Origin: Bilabrum cf. latius
Lineage: Eukaryota; Bigyra: Bicosoecida; Bigyra; Bicosoecida
Assembly: GCA_965178125.1 (NCBI GenBank)
Contig: OZ237745.1
Coordinates: 620,001 to 684,000, forward strand
Direction of reading: 5' to 3'
DNA: 64,000 nucleotides
The notes under the pieces are model-generated. The model made no database searches, was not told the DNA's origin, and was given only the letters and a program-made list of their open reading frames with translations. Within the stretch, counting starts at the first letter, position 1. The number at the start of each line of letters is the position of its first letter. The translations under genes were made by a program, and so were the position numbers. This document shows positions 35,874 to 48,500 of this stretch, piece after piece.

Positions 35874-37978
35874 CAGGTTTATCGTTCTGCAGAGGGTGGG
35901 AGTCTAAGGTGATTTCAATGGTGCATCAGGGTCGCACGTGGCGTTTGATTGGCAGCAGAGCGGTCTTTCCCCGAATGCTACACGGCGCTATGCATCACCC
36001 AATCGCAAAATATAGACGCAAGTGTCTTTTTGTGCATAATTTAAGGCTCTCACTCGACTGAAACCGGTTGGTATTGTACACAATGTGAGAAATATATGCT
36101 CGATAAACAACGCCTCTGCGGCCACGACTTCGAATGTATTGTTCAGTGAGATTTTGTGGTTCCGTTATTAGGTTTACTCGCGCGGCGCCGAATCGGTTTC
36201 GGTGCAGATCTAGGTGTACGCAAGATTAAGCACGCCCGGTGCTAGAAATTAGAGGCTGGGCCTGACACTGCCGTATAATTTGCTCGTTCCGTGCTGTGCC
36301 GGGGCAGCACCGCGCAAAAAATGCTGTCTATGCGCTGTTTGGGCGTGCGACTGGCCCAACACAGCTGCACTGCACTCCGGTTCCGCTAGTCGCCGTCACC
36401 TCATCCATCCCACTGCAGTCCTCCATCCCACTGGAGTCATCCATCCCACTGCAATCCCACTTCCCCCTATCACTCTCTTCCCCATCTGCGTCTCCTTACT
36501 CGATCTGGTACAGAGGTTCCAGGTGTCTACAGCGCTAGTGGATTTGGGCGGGGGCCACGTGCTGGCGCAGTTCCGCTGCGCCCGCCGCCTAGTTCCGCGC
36601 ATGCTCCGCTCGTGGGGTAACCCCGCGGAGCCGCTCGGAACAAAGGTGCACGTAACCCCGCTGGGACCCCCCGGGGTCGCTTGCGCCCCCGGATAGCCCC
36701 ATCGCCGCAGGCCCGACCTAGGGCGGCATCTGTAGCACTAGTAATACTCTGTACCTGAGCAGGTGGCCCTTCTGGATCCTCCTCCATCCGCCGCATGGAC
36801 GAGGTCCGATCCAGTCGGCACCACCAGGCATGGTCGCCCCCGGCTTCAATCGATGGGGATCCACGCAGGTCTCCCACCACACCGACGACTTGAAGTTGCT
36901 GTGGGCCCTACGTCCTCGCAGGGTGATCCGCAGCCCGGTGCGCCATCGCAGGATTCGCCCCGCTCCTTCCAGACGGATGGGTGGCCAGACTGCCCGCCGC
37001 GGCAATCCTCCACATCGCTGTCCGCCTGAGCCGGGCCCTCCTCTCTGCTGTGCAGGAACCACCAGAAAATGGGCAGTGCATGCAGACCCACCCGCATGCA
37101 CTCCCCACCTCCGATGTCCTGGGCCGAGGCGAGCTCTCCACACCTTTGAGGCAAGTCAGTGAGTGCGTAGCTCTTCCGACTCGCGTCTATGTCGACGTGC
37201 CCGAGGGTGTCTTTCGACCCCACGGGACCCAGCCGACGTGGTGTTTCCTGCCCAACCATCACCGAGCCACCGCTCTGGTGGGGTTATCACCCCCCACCGC
37301 GGCCGTGGCTCACGCCGTGGACTCAGCATTTACCTTCCTTCGCGGCGACCAGACCCGACTGACTAAGGGTGCCCTACGCACCAGGTGGCACTTACGTCAC
37401 ACCCGGAGCTGACTAGTCCCCTACCGCGGGGATCATCATCAGCACCGCCAGAGCCCGGCAAGTCTACGTGCGAGCTACCGGGGTGGGCGATGGTAGGGTC
37501 GCCCCTTGGCGCGTCACCCACTGAGAGAGTGGACGCCGCCGTGCATGAGCGACGTGCACGGGCCCAATGGGTTGGTCTGGCCCCCACTAGGGAAGGGCAC
37601 GGTCCGAGATGCAATGGCACCTCGCGTCTGCGATGTTGGATCTGGGAGGTGGGCTGAGTGGCACCCTCCCGGTTGCTAGTCGGGGGCTGTTGTTGTGCTG
37701 CAATCAACCTGTCGCAAAACAATCATAGGAAAAAAAGGAATAGAAAGGAAGGCACCCTGAGCTCTTCGGTGGTATACACCTTGATCCTCTGTGGAAGTGA
37801 GGTGAACTGCTCGCCGCGCGCCCTACGTTCCGTTTCGCTGCGTCGGGCCACTCTTCCGTGGCCTAGGTCGCTTGTGAACCCAGTCTAGTCGGCCAGTGCA
37901 CTAAGGCAAGCCCAAAACGGGCCGGCTCCGAATCTCCTGCCCCACATCAACAAAAGCAAAGTGCTGCATCTTGAGCAA
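35874..37978. other. Divergent intergenic region, copy 2
   Basis: Equivalent of 8301-10405, differing from it at 36536, 36716, 36718, 36863, 37030, 37500 and 37528. It includes the 18-bp repeats at 36406-36459. I see no supported gene. Confidence 0.6.
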
Positions 37979-39874
37979 ATGCTGCGGAGAGCATGCCGGT
38001 TGCAAGTAAAATCCGAGAATTTTTGTAGAGGTTTTCAATCCTGCACGCGGGCCCGGCATAAGAGATCTGTTGCTTGCTCTGCGGACCTGAGAGTGTCCAA
38101 AGCAGGTTTGCACGTGAGGCACGAAACACTATGCGGGGTATCTACTGATGCGGTATTTCCGGCATGGTGGCTTGCGCTTGAAGACTTCAGTACGAACCAG
38201 AGAGATGCCTAGTCGAAATAGAAGCTGGAGGATATCCGATCATCGGGAGTTGCAGTTGGGGATCGAACTGGAACGATCGAGCAAGTGCGTCTCATGTCCC
38301 CGTCTAACCGCCGAAATACAGACATCCTCGGTGGGATGGATGCGATATACAGCCATGACGAACAGGTTGTAGAAGTTCTGTTCGCTGACGGTAGACAAGC
38401 CATCTTCCCGCTTGGCTGGCTCGCAAGCCACGCGACATCGATAGCGGACCTGAATCAGGCTGCCGAGCACGAAGAGTAGCTCACAAGCGCTCTACATACT
38501 AGATGTGATGAAATTGGCCGAGGTTCACCGCTGTCTGAGTCTGGTGGCGCGACAGGGAGCAAGTAGTCAGCTCCAACTGAGACTGCACCTTCACATGAAG
38601 CCGTGTCTACCGTGCTGCCCCCGCACACGAGCGACTACAGTCGTGACGTACGATGGTTGCACGATTCGGTCATTATAGAATCGCGGGCTTAGTTGCAAAG
38701 CGCGAAAGGAGGTGGCACCACAAACACCCACAGTGGCCGAATCTCTGCAACCCTCGACCGAATCTCGCGATCTCACGGGGCCGCCGTTCCACAGCTGTGG
38801 ATTGCCAGGGACTGGGGCCGCGACAGGGAGCAGCAAATAGAGGCCCTTCGATGGCACTCCCTTCGTGACGTGCTGATCCATGAGTCCGCCGCGATGGCCT
38901 GGCTGGGTGACGCCAGGACCCTCGGGTTCTCCCTGATGAGCGGGCTGCCCGACCAGGACGGTGCGGTGGCGGACGCGTGCGAGCTGTTCGGGCCAGTGCG
39001 GGAGACAGTTCCATACGGCCGGACCTTTCAGGTGAAGCACCAGCCATTCGCGTGGAACATGACCTTCAACTCTGCGGGGCTTGACCCGCACACTGACAAC
39101 CCGTACAGAGATCCCACGCCGTCCATCCAGCTGCTGCACTGCCGCCAGTCGGCGCGAAAGGGGGGAGAGACCACCCTTGTAGATGGCTTCGCGGCAGCCG
39201 AGACTCTTCGGCTCCGCAGCCCGGATGGATTCGAGCTGCTGTCACAGTACCCTGCTACCTTTGAGTTCGTGAAAGGGGCTGGCTTCAAGCAGGGTGGCAT
39301 GGACCTGCACGCCAGGGAACAAAATGGTGCGGGCGGAGAGCAACAGGCGGAAGGTTCCCACGGAGCGGGTAGGGCGGCTCGACTGCTGGGTGAAGCCACA
39401 GGGGCTGGCGGGTCTGTCGTAGGCGAGTGGTGCCGCAGCACCGCCATGCGGGATACTTCCTGTCACTTGTTCGCACGGAAACGACTGATCGAGGCGGAAG
39501 CCGACGGGAGGATCACCGGCATCACATTCAACTGCCGCACAATGGGGCCACCCGAAGTGCCCAGCCGCCTGCTGGACGACTGGATGCGAGCATATGACTA
39601 GTTCAGCTCCATCTGCAATGACCCTGTCAGGGCGCTGTGCTTCCAGCTGCAGCCTGGATGCATGTACATGGTGGACAACAGGAGGGTGCTGCACGGCAGA
39701 CTCGCGTTCGAAGGACCCAGCGGAGGAGGGCCCAACCAGCCTGCTAGTGGGGGATCCAAAGACTCAAATGAGGAAGGGGTAGTAAGGCACGTGGAGGGGT
39801 GCTACGGAGACATGGACGCGCTGGCAAGCCTCCACAGGGTTCTATCAACGCAGTACGGGGATGGGCGCAAGTGA
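37979..39874 (+). CDS. Gamma-butyrobetaine dioxygenase-like protein, copy 2
   Basis: Translation matches the 10406-12301 copy throughout, with the same six in-frame TAGs (38210, 38219, 38477, 38564, 38690, 39599) and TGA end. Fe ligands lie in the HTD motif at about 39089 and the distal His at about 39692. Confidence 0.85.
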
Positions 39875-40057
39875 GGACCGAACTCCATGTCATGGACCAT
39901 CTTGGTTGACCAAGGTTGCATTGTCCATCCCGAACTGGGAATCCAGCCTGGGACATTTCACGATTCGATGATTGCGTGTACAATTTGGTATTGACGGGTG
40001 CCGAATCCGCGACGTACGACAACCACAGCACACCGCTCTGGGAAAGCGGCATCCACC

Positions 40058-42316
40058 ATGTGCATGCAATATTTTACCTTCAAGTCTTTGTTTGATCTGC
40101 CGCGGTCAACGTCCAAGGGAGGGGACTTGGGGACACACGTGTACCTGACACGTCTCGAAATCTTATGGGTTCTTGCTGCTGCTTATTTCTTGTACAAGCC
40201 CAGTGGGCCATCGTCTGTGTGGGTACTCACAGGTTTTGGTTGGTTTTTCTTCGGCGGGGCTTGGCGTTGGCAGATGTACCCGCTGTCGCTAGCTAGTCTA
40301 GCGCTAACGCCAGGCCTCGTACTGGCAGAAGACTTTTTTGCAGTTGAGCTGGCCGGGCAGGCTCTTTGGCTCGCTGCGGGGATATGCCTGATGCTTACTT
40401 TAGTCTTCTGCGCATTTATCCCAGTTGCACGACTTCCCGAGCCCAGCGGGCCCTTCAAAGAGATCGTTCGTCACAACGCGTTCATGGCAGACGACGAGTC
40501 CGGGTGCGTCGCGAGCGTCATGTACCCCGCAAGAACCCAGTGGAGAGACAGGCAGCGAGCGTCGTACTACCGAAAAACGTACCAGCAAGCGCAGGGCATC
40601 GCATGGTACTTGCGGCACCGCATGATGGGAATCAACGTGGTGCCATCGTTCGCATTCAACTTCAGCGTGCACGCGGGCAGCAACCTGTGGGACGAGCCGT
40701 ACTGCGCGTAGGACGAGCGAGCCCTCTTTCGTGTGGGTGCAAAGGACATGTACGACTCGACCACCGCGGGCTCTCGCACCCGAAGGCGCCTCCCGGGAGA
40801 GTCACCCGGCCTTCCACTCGTCATCCTGTCCCACGGGCTGGGTGGGTGCCCCGCCCTATACACGGTCCTGGCGCAGGAACTGGCTAGCGAGGGCTTCATC
40901 GTGATCGCCCCAGAGCACCGCGACGGCTCCTGCTGCTTCACAGCGCTCCCCGTCAAGTTCAAGACGCAGATGTACTACGCGCACGTGGACGACATCGAAG
41001 GCGTGAAAGGAAACCCCGATGCCTTCTACGCTACTCGGCGGAGCCAGTTGCAGACCAGGGTGGAGGAGGTGCTCATGCTGGTGGACAGCGCCCGCGCCTA
41101 CTCACTCGAGGGCATGGACGAAGAAGAGGAGGGCAAGGTACCGAGGGTGCCCGCGGGTATGGCCACCCCGTCCGGGTCGTCCGCACTGACGACTTCGTCG
41201 GCGACAGGAGAGAAGGACACGAAGAGGAAGACGGTGAGCGTCAGAACTCGCACGGGCAAGCACGGCAGGCAGAGCGCCTCTGCCAAGGCGGCCACAGCGG
41301 CCAGCGAGGAGCAGCAGTCGGCCAAGGAGCGACGCAAGGCGGTGGACAAAGTAGTCATGACCACGGAGCTGGCCATGGTCAAAGAGATGCTCAAGCGATT
41401 CGTGGACGTGTCTAGGGTTGCCATCGTGGGCCACAGCTTCGGTGGCGCCACCGCACTGGAGGCAGCCGCCGCCCGGCCCGGCGTCTTCAAGGCCGTGGTG
41501 GCCCTTGACACATGGACCAGGCCGCTGGCGAGAGATACCGTCGAGAAGGGCATCCCGCACACGCCCGTGCTGTCCATCACGTGTCCCCACTTCGAGGAGC
41601 CCTTCAACGGCCCGGCCCTTGGGCTGCTGCTAGACGCCGAGTACAGGGAGAGGCACGCGGGCCAGGGAACAGAGCAGGCCGCGGCAGAGGCGCTGAAGCC
41701 GCTCGCGCAGAAGGGCGTGTTCGACCGCAAGTCGGGCAAGGGTAAGAAGAAGAAGAAAAAGAAGAAGGGAAAGTCGTCCAAGAAGGATAAGAAGGAAGGC
41801 GCCGAGGCAGCAGCCGCCCCTGGCGAGGCAGACGAGGGAGAGGAAGAAGAAGAGGCAAAGGCAGTGGACATGGTCAAGGTTCTCAAGCAGAGGAGGCAGC
41901 GATGCAACGGAGTGGTCACCGAGGAGGGAACAATCGCCCAGGTGGCCCGACTGGACCCCTCCTCTGCCAGGACTGGGGTGCACCCAAAGTCACAGATGCT
42001 CACTGTTGAGCCGGCCACGCACCAGAGCTTTTCCGACGTCGTGTCGCTGGTGGGGCCGCTGATGGCTTCCTAGGGGGTGGGGCCTAAGGGTGCAAACCCG
42101 GGGGCGGTGCTCAAGGCGATATCGAGGAAGACGATCGAGTTCCTGCGGGAGCACCTTGAGCTCCCCACCCCGGCCGCACCGGTTGCCGGCCAGAACGGCT
42201 GGACGGAGAGCGAGGTATAGGGCGCCTTGCGGGAGGTGGACGGGGTATCGTTCCGCAAGTTTAGGGCAGATGATATGCCGGGAGCTCGCGCGAGCGGCGG
42301 TGGACCGGGGGAGTGA
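40058..42316 (+). CDS. PAF-acetylhydrolase-like lipase, copy 2
   Basis: Identical in translation to the 12485-14743 copy, with TAGs at 40709, 42071 and 42218 and TGA at 42314. The catalytic Ser codon is at 41435. Confidence 0.9.
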
Positions 42317-42539
42317 TTGTTGCATGTCTTGCAAGCGAGGGCCAAGGAGCGCCTCTCGGACCCTGCCTAGGGCAGCTGAGTACCGCGGCAGTCGTCCCGT
42401 CGAGATCGCCCATGTCTGTCGTTTGATGACGGATCTTAAAAATTCTGAATAAAACACTTGTCGTAGCAAGACATGCAGATCAATGCTCGCCAGTTAACAG
42501 CCAAAGCTTCTATTGAAGGTTCCACCCGCCGCCAAGCGG

Positions 42540-45500
42540 ATGGCACCGTCGTGTTATCGTTCCGTGCATTGCTATCCCTTGCAAGGAGCTTTAAAGCACG
42601 GAAGTCATTTGAATAGCTCTGCTGCACCGACGTTTCAACCTCTGCACGCGCTAGAAAATTACAATCTTACCTCGATACACGAAATTGGACTTAATGGACT
42701 CTCAGAGCTGTGTGGACTCAACCCAGCATTCTATGAATTTCAGTCCACCTTGTTCGGCAGGAGCCTACTCGACAAAGACAGGGAACTCCTTGATTCGGCA
42801 GAGATTAGCAAGATCTCTGCCATAATCGACAAGTTTCTTCATTTGTTGTCTCCTTATTTTGCAACAAGGCCCGCCCAGAAGGCATTAGAATTCCTAGTCA
42901 GGCATTTCAAGTGAGTTCCATGCTAAAGGTCTGGGCGCTGCTCCCGCCGTGCCATCGAATGCCTCTTGATGCCCATGCTCAGTAACGAAGCACGCCACAA
43001 CGTCTTTTGTTCCACTTTCGTATTGCAGGGTGCAAGAGTTCCATGTAGACTCGCTGTTGTCATGCGCCTTACCAGCTCACGACACGAGGTTTTTTGCAAG
43101 GATTGCAAACCTTGCCCCCTTGAAGAATACGCGGTGGCAGTTCCTGGCTAGAATATCTCGGACCGGAAGCCCTCTCCCAAGAGCGGTGCTTGCGCTACAG
43201 TGCGTTAAGGACCCTTCAGTGTTGCAATTTGTGCTAGATTTGGCTACCAACTAGGAGCGGAAGCCTCACCGAACAACCGTCTCCTTCGTGGCTGCCACTG
43301 CGCGAGATGCTCTAGCGAGGGCTTCACCAGAGCAGATGGAGCCAGTGCTAGCATCCGTGTCTCGCTGCATCGCGAAGACAAGCACCTCAGAGTCCGCAGA
43401 GGTCCGCGCTCTGTGCCTCGTTCTCATCGCCAGTGCGTCCTCTGCCGCGCGACTCTCCGAAGACACGATGGGCGCCCTCCTGAGGGCATGGACAGAGGTG
43501 GCTGCCAGGGCGACAGCAGCATCCTCCGCGGAGAAGTAGATGGAATGCGCCGCGGCTCTGGCCAGCGCCCTGGCCTCGCAAGACGCGCTGGCGCTCAGGT
43601 CCAGGAGCAAGCGGGCTGCAAGGGCCGAGCCAGTGGGGCAGGCTGCGCTAGAGGGATTCGCGGCTGGGCAGCAGCACGCCGCTGCCCTGCCTAGTCTTCC
43701 GAAAAAGGCGGCTTCCAGCGGATCAGGAGCAAACTCTGCATCCATGTCAGCCTCGTCCAATCGATTGAGGGCCACCGATGCGGCCGAGTACAGCGGTGCC
43801 ATGGGGCGGTTTGCCTCCAGGGTAAGCAGCTTAACCTGGATAGGAGGCGCACTGTAGCGCCTATCAAGAACCTCGGACGTGTCTGCTGTCGTGAGGCATG
43901 CGCTCGGGGACGCCGTTCAGGGCTTGGGCCACCGACCTGGCTAGGAAGAGGTGCTGGCCGGGCTCGTGAAGATGCTAGCGGGCGTGTCTGTATCCGATGC
44001 TATAGTTGCTGAGCTTATTGGTCTCGTAGTTGGTATGGCGAGCAGTCTGCTGCGTGGTAGTTCATCCGGCATCGCGCCTTCCTCTTCTGTGGGTGAGGAT
44101 CTCGCCGCGCTTGGAGCCACTCTGCCGATGCTAGCTCTCCTGTCGCAAGCAGGGGCGCAGGTGTCGCTGCAGCTGTGCATGCGGCTTGTGCATCGCCAGG
44201 AAGAGGGCGTGCCAAAGGCGTTGCTCGACTGGATGCAAAATTATCTGAAGGCGAGTCCGTTGGCCCCCTTGCGAGCCGGCGTGCAGTCCGCGTCTGGCTC
44301 AGAGTCGTCGACAAGCTACCTTGATGTCACCACGCTTCCATACGCGCTGACGAGCAGCGATGTACAGGTGCGTCTTGATGCTATCAAGAAGCTTGCCGAG
44401 CTGGTCGACGAGACGGTACAGCGCAGCGAAATAGCTGCAGCCGGCTCGGCTGCGATGACTGACAGTGAGGATGAGGAGGACAGCAGGAGAGGCGGCCCAC
44501 ATGGTAGCAGTGCCCGCACCCAGAGCAATTCATTCATGCGTAGCGCCGTGGCTTTGAGACAGTTTGACGAAGATGCTTCCGTTGCACGACAGGCGCTTGA
44601 CCTTGAGACCAAGATGATCCTAGCTGGGGCGGGGCATGCGGCCGATGTGCACGAGGCTGGAGTATCCATTGGGCAGCACGATATCGTGCTCGATGGCACG
44701 CCAGGCGTGGCTGTGTCAAGGTTCTCCAAGGTTGAGCAGTATTGGCAGAGAGTTGCAACATCGCAGGCCAGCAGTAGCGAGGAAGTTATTGCCGCCAATG
44801 AAGCGGTGTAGGCAAGCTTGCGTGCGTGCGGGGCAGTTGCTCGTTCCGCTGCAGATGCTGCCTCCAAGTCGATGGCAGTCATGGTCTTGCTGAATCACGT
44901 CCCCGTTGGCACAGAAACTCCATCTGTTGTTGATGCGGAGGCCCTAAAGCAGCTGGTTGCCGCCTCCTCGAGGTTCCCACCTCTGCGGTATCTCGCAGGT
45001 ATTCCGTCTGAATCCAGCTCAGACCTACCGAAGGTAAGATAGCGCATACATTCCGTTTGCGTGGTTAAGTTGGCCTCGTGGTTGACAGCCTGGTTTCTGA
45101 TGATTACACCCTAGTCTCGTTCGTCTGAGTTGGGGGCACAGACCCTCACGCCGAAGACAAACCCTAATATCGGAAATACTTTATGAAGAAAGCAGGCGGT
45201 CCATATTTGTTGCAAGATTGGAGCCAGTGCGTTATCTTGATGCTGTTACTACCACCAACGACTTTGTTGCCATCGTTCGAACATATCTCGCAGGATGTGG
45301 CAAAGCAGCTCGTGCGAGCGTGCTCGCGGGCAGCTTCGGAGCCAGCCGAACAGGGCCAGACTCTAGCCCTGCTCAAGGCAATGGGAGCCTCACCCTCGCC
45401 TCGCCTGCGCTGGATCAGCGCGCTCGTGTTTGTGGAGGGTATCCGAATGGCTGGTGCGGCAGCAAACGCGCTGGCAGGATCGGCTGCGTCTATCATGTGG

Positions 45501-48500
45501 CCGCGCCCTATCGACGGTGAGGCGTCCTCCCGCAAGGCTGCCAGGAGAAGGAGCCGCTCTGCCTCCATGTCCTCGGTGGGGAGTGCGGGTGCACTGGAGT
45601 CAGCGGAAGCTACCGCTGACGCCAGGTCTGCTGAAGGTCGCAGCGCCGTAGAAGCTGCGGCCAAGCTAGCCCTCACATCGGCGCCTGTATTTGCTCGGCT
45701 TGTGTCGCAAAGAACCGACCACAGGGTCAGCTCTGTAATCGACTTGCTCGCTATAGCAGAGCATGACCTGGCCCTCAGCCCGCACGATGCGCCTGATGTG
45801 GAGTCCAAGCAGGAGCGGGCGTCAGGTGTCACTGCAAGGGCCCAGCTGGCTGTGCAAGGTGTCGTGCTGACGTCACGCCTGCTCGAGAGCTGCGTGAGAT
45901 GGGCGGCAGCCCAGACGACATCTTCAAAGGGAGATATTGCGGTCGAAGTCACCCGGCGCGTCGTGCATGCGATGCAGGGCGAGCTCAGCCCTGAGGCAAA
46001 TGTGCTCGATACCGCCACCCTGGCCTACTGCAAGACCATCAGTTTCGGTCTTCGGTGCATCGGAATGGGTATGGACGGGTCTGTTGCAGGTAAAAACACA
46101 GAGCTTACGAGTGTAGCTAGCTATGTGGGTGCATCATTGTGCCTCAAGTCGTCATCAACAGCCCTAGCAAATGGCAGCCTCACGGCCACGCCGCCATTTG
46201 CAGCCCTGTTGGCCACTCTGGTAGCGCCTTTAAGCCGGAGTTCGGGTGCAACCGAAGCAGCCCTGCAGGTGCTGTGCGTCCATGCCGTTGATGCCGTTGG
46301 GCACGTGCGAACAGCAAGCCAGCATGCAGAAGGAAAGAAGTGCCTGCTTGAATTCGCCGACAGGTACCGTGCGTGCTTGGCGCCATGCTTGCTGATGGGA
46401 TTCGTGTGTCTCTAGCATGCAAGCTCTGGGGTGCGATCTGCGGCGTTGCGCTTGCTTGGGGCCAGCTCAAAGCTGCACAAAGCTGTACTGAAGGCAAGCT
46501 CAGACGGGAGCAGCAAATCAGATGGAGTCGAAGGGCACGTTGCGGTTGCATCTGCCCATCAGCTAGAGGCTTCTGTCCCTGCGTTGGAGGCTCAGGTCAT
46601 CACGCTGTTTTGTGGGAGATCATCAGCCGCCAGCGAAGACGCTGAATCACGGAGAGCTGCTGTGGCACGAGCTGGCGGATACTCAACCCATCTGGCCTGG
46701 CTAGGTAAGAGCCTAGCGCAGAAGTACGCGTCGTAGATTGTTGCCGCGGCCTCAGCATCATCTGCCTGTGTGGCCGACCTGTGCTCAAGCGTGCAGATCC
46801 AGTAGCGGGCCAGGTGTGCTGTGACTTTGATGCACGCGGCGCATGGGGCCCTGCACAGCGCGCCCATGGCCGCAGTCTCCTTGATTAGGGTAGCACTTTC
46901 CAGCGCCGCCCCCATGGGCTACGGTAGCCCGACCTACGAGAGATCGTACGCCAGTGATGCAATCGGCACGTGCGGGGTAGCCCTGCTCCGACCTGCCGCT
47001 GCCATTGTCGCCGAGCTTGTTGGAGACGCATCGGTGCACGGCTCTCTGTCAGAGCCTGCTGTCCTGTTGCTGCATAGGTCCCTTGCTGTCGTGCGAGCTG
47101 CCGCAAGCCGGGCTGATGACAGCGACGTCTCCAAGCATTTGAGGTCGTTCGGGGTGCGAGTGCTCATGCACGCTGCTACGGTTGCTCCGTTTGAGATCGT
47201 CTCGTTTTCATCCGTTGCTGACTTTGCCAAGGCTCGTGACTTTGGCAAGATTGCTGCCGAAGGTCGGGTGGCCGCGATCGAGGTACGCGCAATGTTTGCC
47301 AAGCATGGTGTGCTCAGCAACTTGGCTCAGCCGGCGGCCTTCAATGCCCTAGCCAAAGCAAGGCACTTCGCGTCCCATGGTGCGCGAGCCGTGCACGCTT
47401 TATCGGAAGCCAATATAGGCCCAGGCCGCCGCGCGCCCCTGTTGCCTAGTGTGGTTGCCAGCCTACCAGACCAAAGCAACGGATCAGAAAGCGAATCCCT
47501 GGCCGGGCCCGCCGTATCCGGCTCGAGCTCCAGCGAGGATGAGCTACAGGCAAGCATGGCTGCTGATGAAGCGACCTATAGCTACCCCTTGGTCATGCCA
47601 ATCAATACTGAAGCTTACAACAAAGGAATGCCACCGACGTGCCGTGACGAGATGGTGCAGCGCCTCGTCTTCGTTGCAATGCGAGGCCCCGACAAGAGCA
47701 CGAGAGCTGCCATCGCTGGCCTGCGACGGCTTGGGGCGGGAGCGGCCTCTCTGAGCTTGGCCCTCTCTGCCTTGGGGTTAGCCAGAGTGGGTGATGGCCA
47801 CTCCGCAGTACTAGCTAGTCCTGAACTTGCCGGCGAAGGTTCCGATGTCTTGCAAATGTACCTGCAGTCGGTATCCAGCCTTCTCTCTGTTGTTGTGGCT
47901 TGCCTTGATGCTGACGAGTGCGACGAGAGCGAAGGCGAATGGGACACGCTCCTGCCCCAGGTCCAAGGGCTATTGGCAAGGTGCCTCTTCCATAGCTGGG
48001 CGTCCTCGGATCGAGAGGCGAAGCTGGAAAGCCTGTCTCCAACTGTGGACCCAGCCGAGAGGGCTACTCTAACGAGCAGGAGTGGAAGAACTGCCCAATC
48101 AGTGGGTGATGCGCAGCACGTTGCGCTGCTTGCGCTGACTGTTCTATACCGAATCAGCCAGCAAATGGAGTCGGACAGAGATGCGTGCTCAGTCATCGAC
48201 GTTGCCTTGGTCGAGGCTTGGGCGCATGACACCAACCCCTCATTGCAACGGGCTGCCCTCCTGCTGCTCAGTGCATACGCTAGACTGAAGCCAGTCGAGG
48301 TGCTCAACCGCCTGATGGCAGTCTTCGCCGAGCTTGCGATCCGCAACATGGGTAGCGACGATCCGTTAGGCTTTGCCATGGCGCAGAAGATGCTCTCACA
48401 CGTGCTGCCTACGGTTGTGGCTCACGGTGAATTGGTCGGGATCAGTGCCTCGCATGTGGTGAGGCTCTTCTCATCTCTGATAGGTATCGTCCCGGTGCAC